From Isohypsibius dastychi (taxonomy: Eukaryota > Tardigrada > Eutardigrada > Parachela > Isohypsibiidae): DNA of 19,847 nt. The notes under the pieces were generated by a model. It saw only the letters and a list, made by a program, of their open reading frames with translations, searched no databases and was not told the origin of the DNA. Numbering within the stretch: position 1 is the first letter of the stretch; each line of letters begins with the position of its first letter. This document shows positions 19,038-19,847 of the stretch, one piece after another. The stretch is taken from contig JAQIWT010000456.1 of the NCBI GenBank assembly GCA_034696485.1, forward strand, positions 1-19,847. The letters run 5' to 3'. Both the position numbers and the translations under genes were made by a program.

Positions 19038-19847
19038 ATGAAAGATAATGAAGTGTTAGTACGACTACGTTTGTATTTTGTAGAGAGAAAGTCGAGTGCG
19101 CCAGCATTTGGCTGGATTCAAGAGTCCATGAAGGTCAGAAGCATTCTTGATCTGATTTCTGTTTTTTAATGATTCAGCAAGAATTCAATTCAACTTTATT
19201 CATTTTAAGGTACTACACTAACCTGTTTTATCTTGAAGATGAGTTTTTTCTTCGAAATGCACAAGTGGCTCTGTTTTTAGGATCCAGAGTTTCAAACGTA
19301 GGTTTCGAATATCTCCTTAGCTGTGAACATTCTAGTTACGAATTCTTCCGGTTTCTGTAACGACAAAAAAGTAATTTACGAACTTTTCTGTCAGCTTATC
19401 CTTCACATGTTTTTATCAACAGGAAATGACGAATTGATTACTGCAATAATGAAGAAAGCATTACCGGATGAAATTTTAGCCGGTTCTGTGGAAGCATTTG
19501 CGCTCTACTTTACAAATGCAACCGGAAGTGTTGATTCCACGGGGAAAAAGATTGGAATCTTCAGGACTATATTTCCTGGGGTTGGAATTATTGGGTGTGT
19601 TTTACAAGGAGCCCTGTTTGGAAATGCAGCAACTTCTCTGCGCGATAATGAAGAGGATACGCCAATCCACACCAACGCTGCAAGAGGCGACCGGAAATCC
19701 ATGTTCTTCTTTGTTTCTGTTTCTCGGTAATCATACAAAATAATAGTTTTGAATAATAGCTTTGTTATTCAGAGTAATGTTTGTAGCTCCCGTGTTGATT
19801 TGTTGGCTTTGTGCTTTTGTACTTGAAATGAGTAAACAACTGTTTGG
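19038..19847 (+). CDS. Multi-pass membrane protein, 3'-truncated by the window end
   Basis: Four exons with agreeing phases: 19,038-19,133 (ATG start; VERKSSAPAFGWIQESMK), 19,178-19,297 (YYTNLFYLEDEFFLRNAQVA, LGSRVSN), 19,395-19,726 (NDELITAIMKKALPDEILAG, FALYFTNATGSVD, KKIGIFRTIFPGVGIIGCVL) and 19,773 onward (VMFVAPVLICWLCAFVLEM). The introns are 44, 97 and 46 nt, with acceptors GATTCAG, CTGTCAG and TATTCAG. The third junction splits an Arg codon. Hydrophobic segments lie around VALFLGSRVS-ILHMFL, FPGVGIIGCVLQGALFG and the last exon, with a glycosylation site (NATG) between the first two and an Arg/Asp/Glu-rich loop between the second and third. I could not name the family; a transporter is one possibility. 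This is the best-preserved gene in the window. Confidence 0.75.

Noticed and set aside
1-19847. Family-B DNA polymerase, integrase or capsid genes of a Polinton or an integrated virus
   Set aside because: I searched both strands by eye for YGDTDS-like and DDE-type blocks and found none; the Pif1 relic alone does not support it.

Overview
The window looks like animal nuclear DNA, most likely from a nematode. Plausible introns are short (about 44-175 nt), with GT donors and TTTCAG-like acceptors, and coding is thinly spread on both strands. There are no bacterial-style operons or ribosome-binding sites. This assignment is an inference; no rRNA or marker gene is present to test it.

The left three quarters (1 to about 14,200) reads as a graveyard of decayed genes and transposons, whose reading frames survive only in pieces broken by stops and frameshifts. 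Three relics can be named from motifs. A Mutator-like transposase C-terminal half lies at 1-1,060 (+). A Pif1-type SF1B helicase, with nearly all its motifs in order but a ruined Walker A, lies at 5,434-7,013 (+). A non-LTR (LINE) retrotransposon endonuclease domain lies at 7,300-7,846 (-), facing the helicase. Other clear coding relics could not be assigned: minus-strand exons at 1,093-1,412, a single 220-codon frame with three stops at 9,743-10,402 (+), a broken frame at 11,301-12,088 (+), and a spliced-looking membrane-protein pseudogene running from 14,180 to 12,153 (-). The N-terminal part of that pseudogene is repeated, in the same orientation, 5.14 kb away at 8,807-8,989.

The right quarter (about 14,900-19,847) looks more like a live gene neighbourhood. 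A plus-strand locus (15,854-18,047) encodes a Ser-rich, acidic, AT-hook-type protein with consistent phase-1 small exons, but with a stop and a frame conflict in its 5' half and an intact 3' exon. Minus-strand coding segments (18,018-19,003) converge on it. A well-spliced plus-strand gene for a multi-pass membrane protein starts at 19,038, only 34 bp from the proposed start of the last minus gene, and runs off the window.

No rRNA, tRNA, CRISPR, plasmid or phage structure was seen. There is no evidence that the named relics act together as one system; the likeliest picture is independent insertions and decay beside a small set of host genes.
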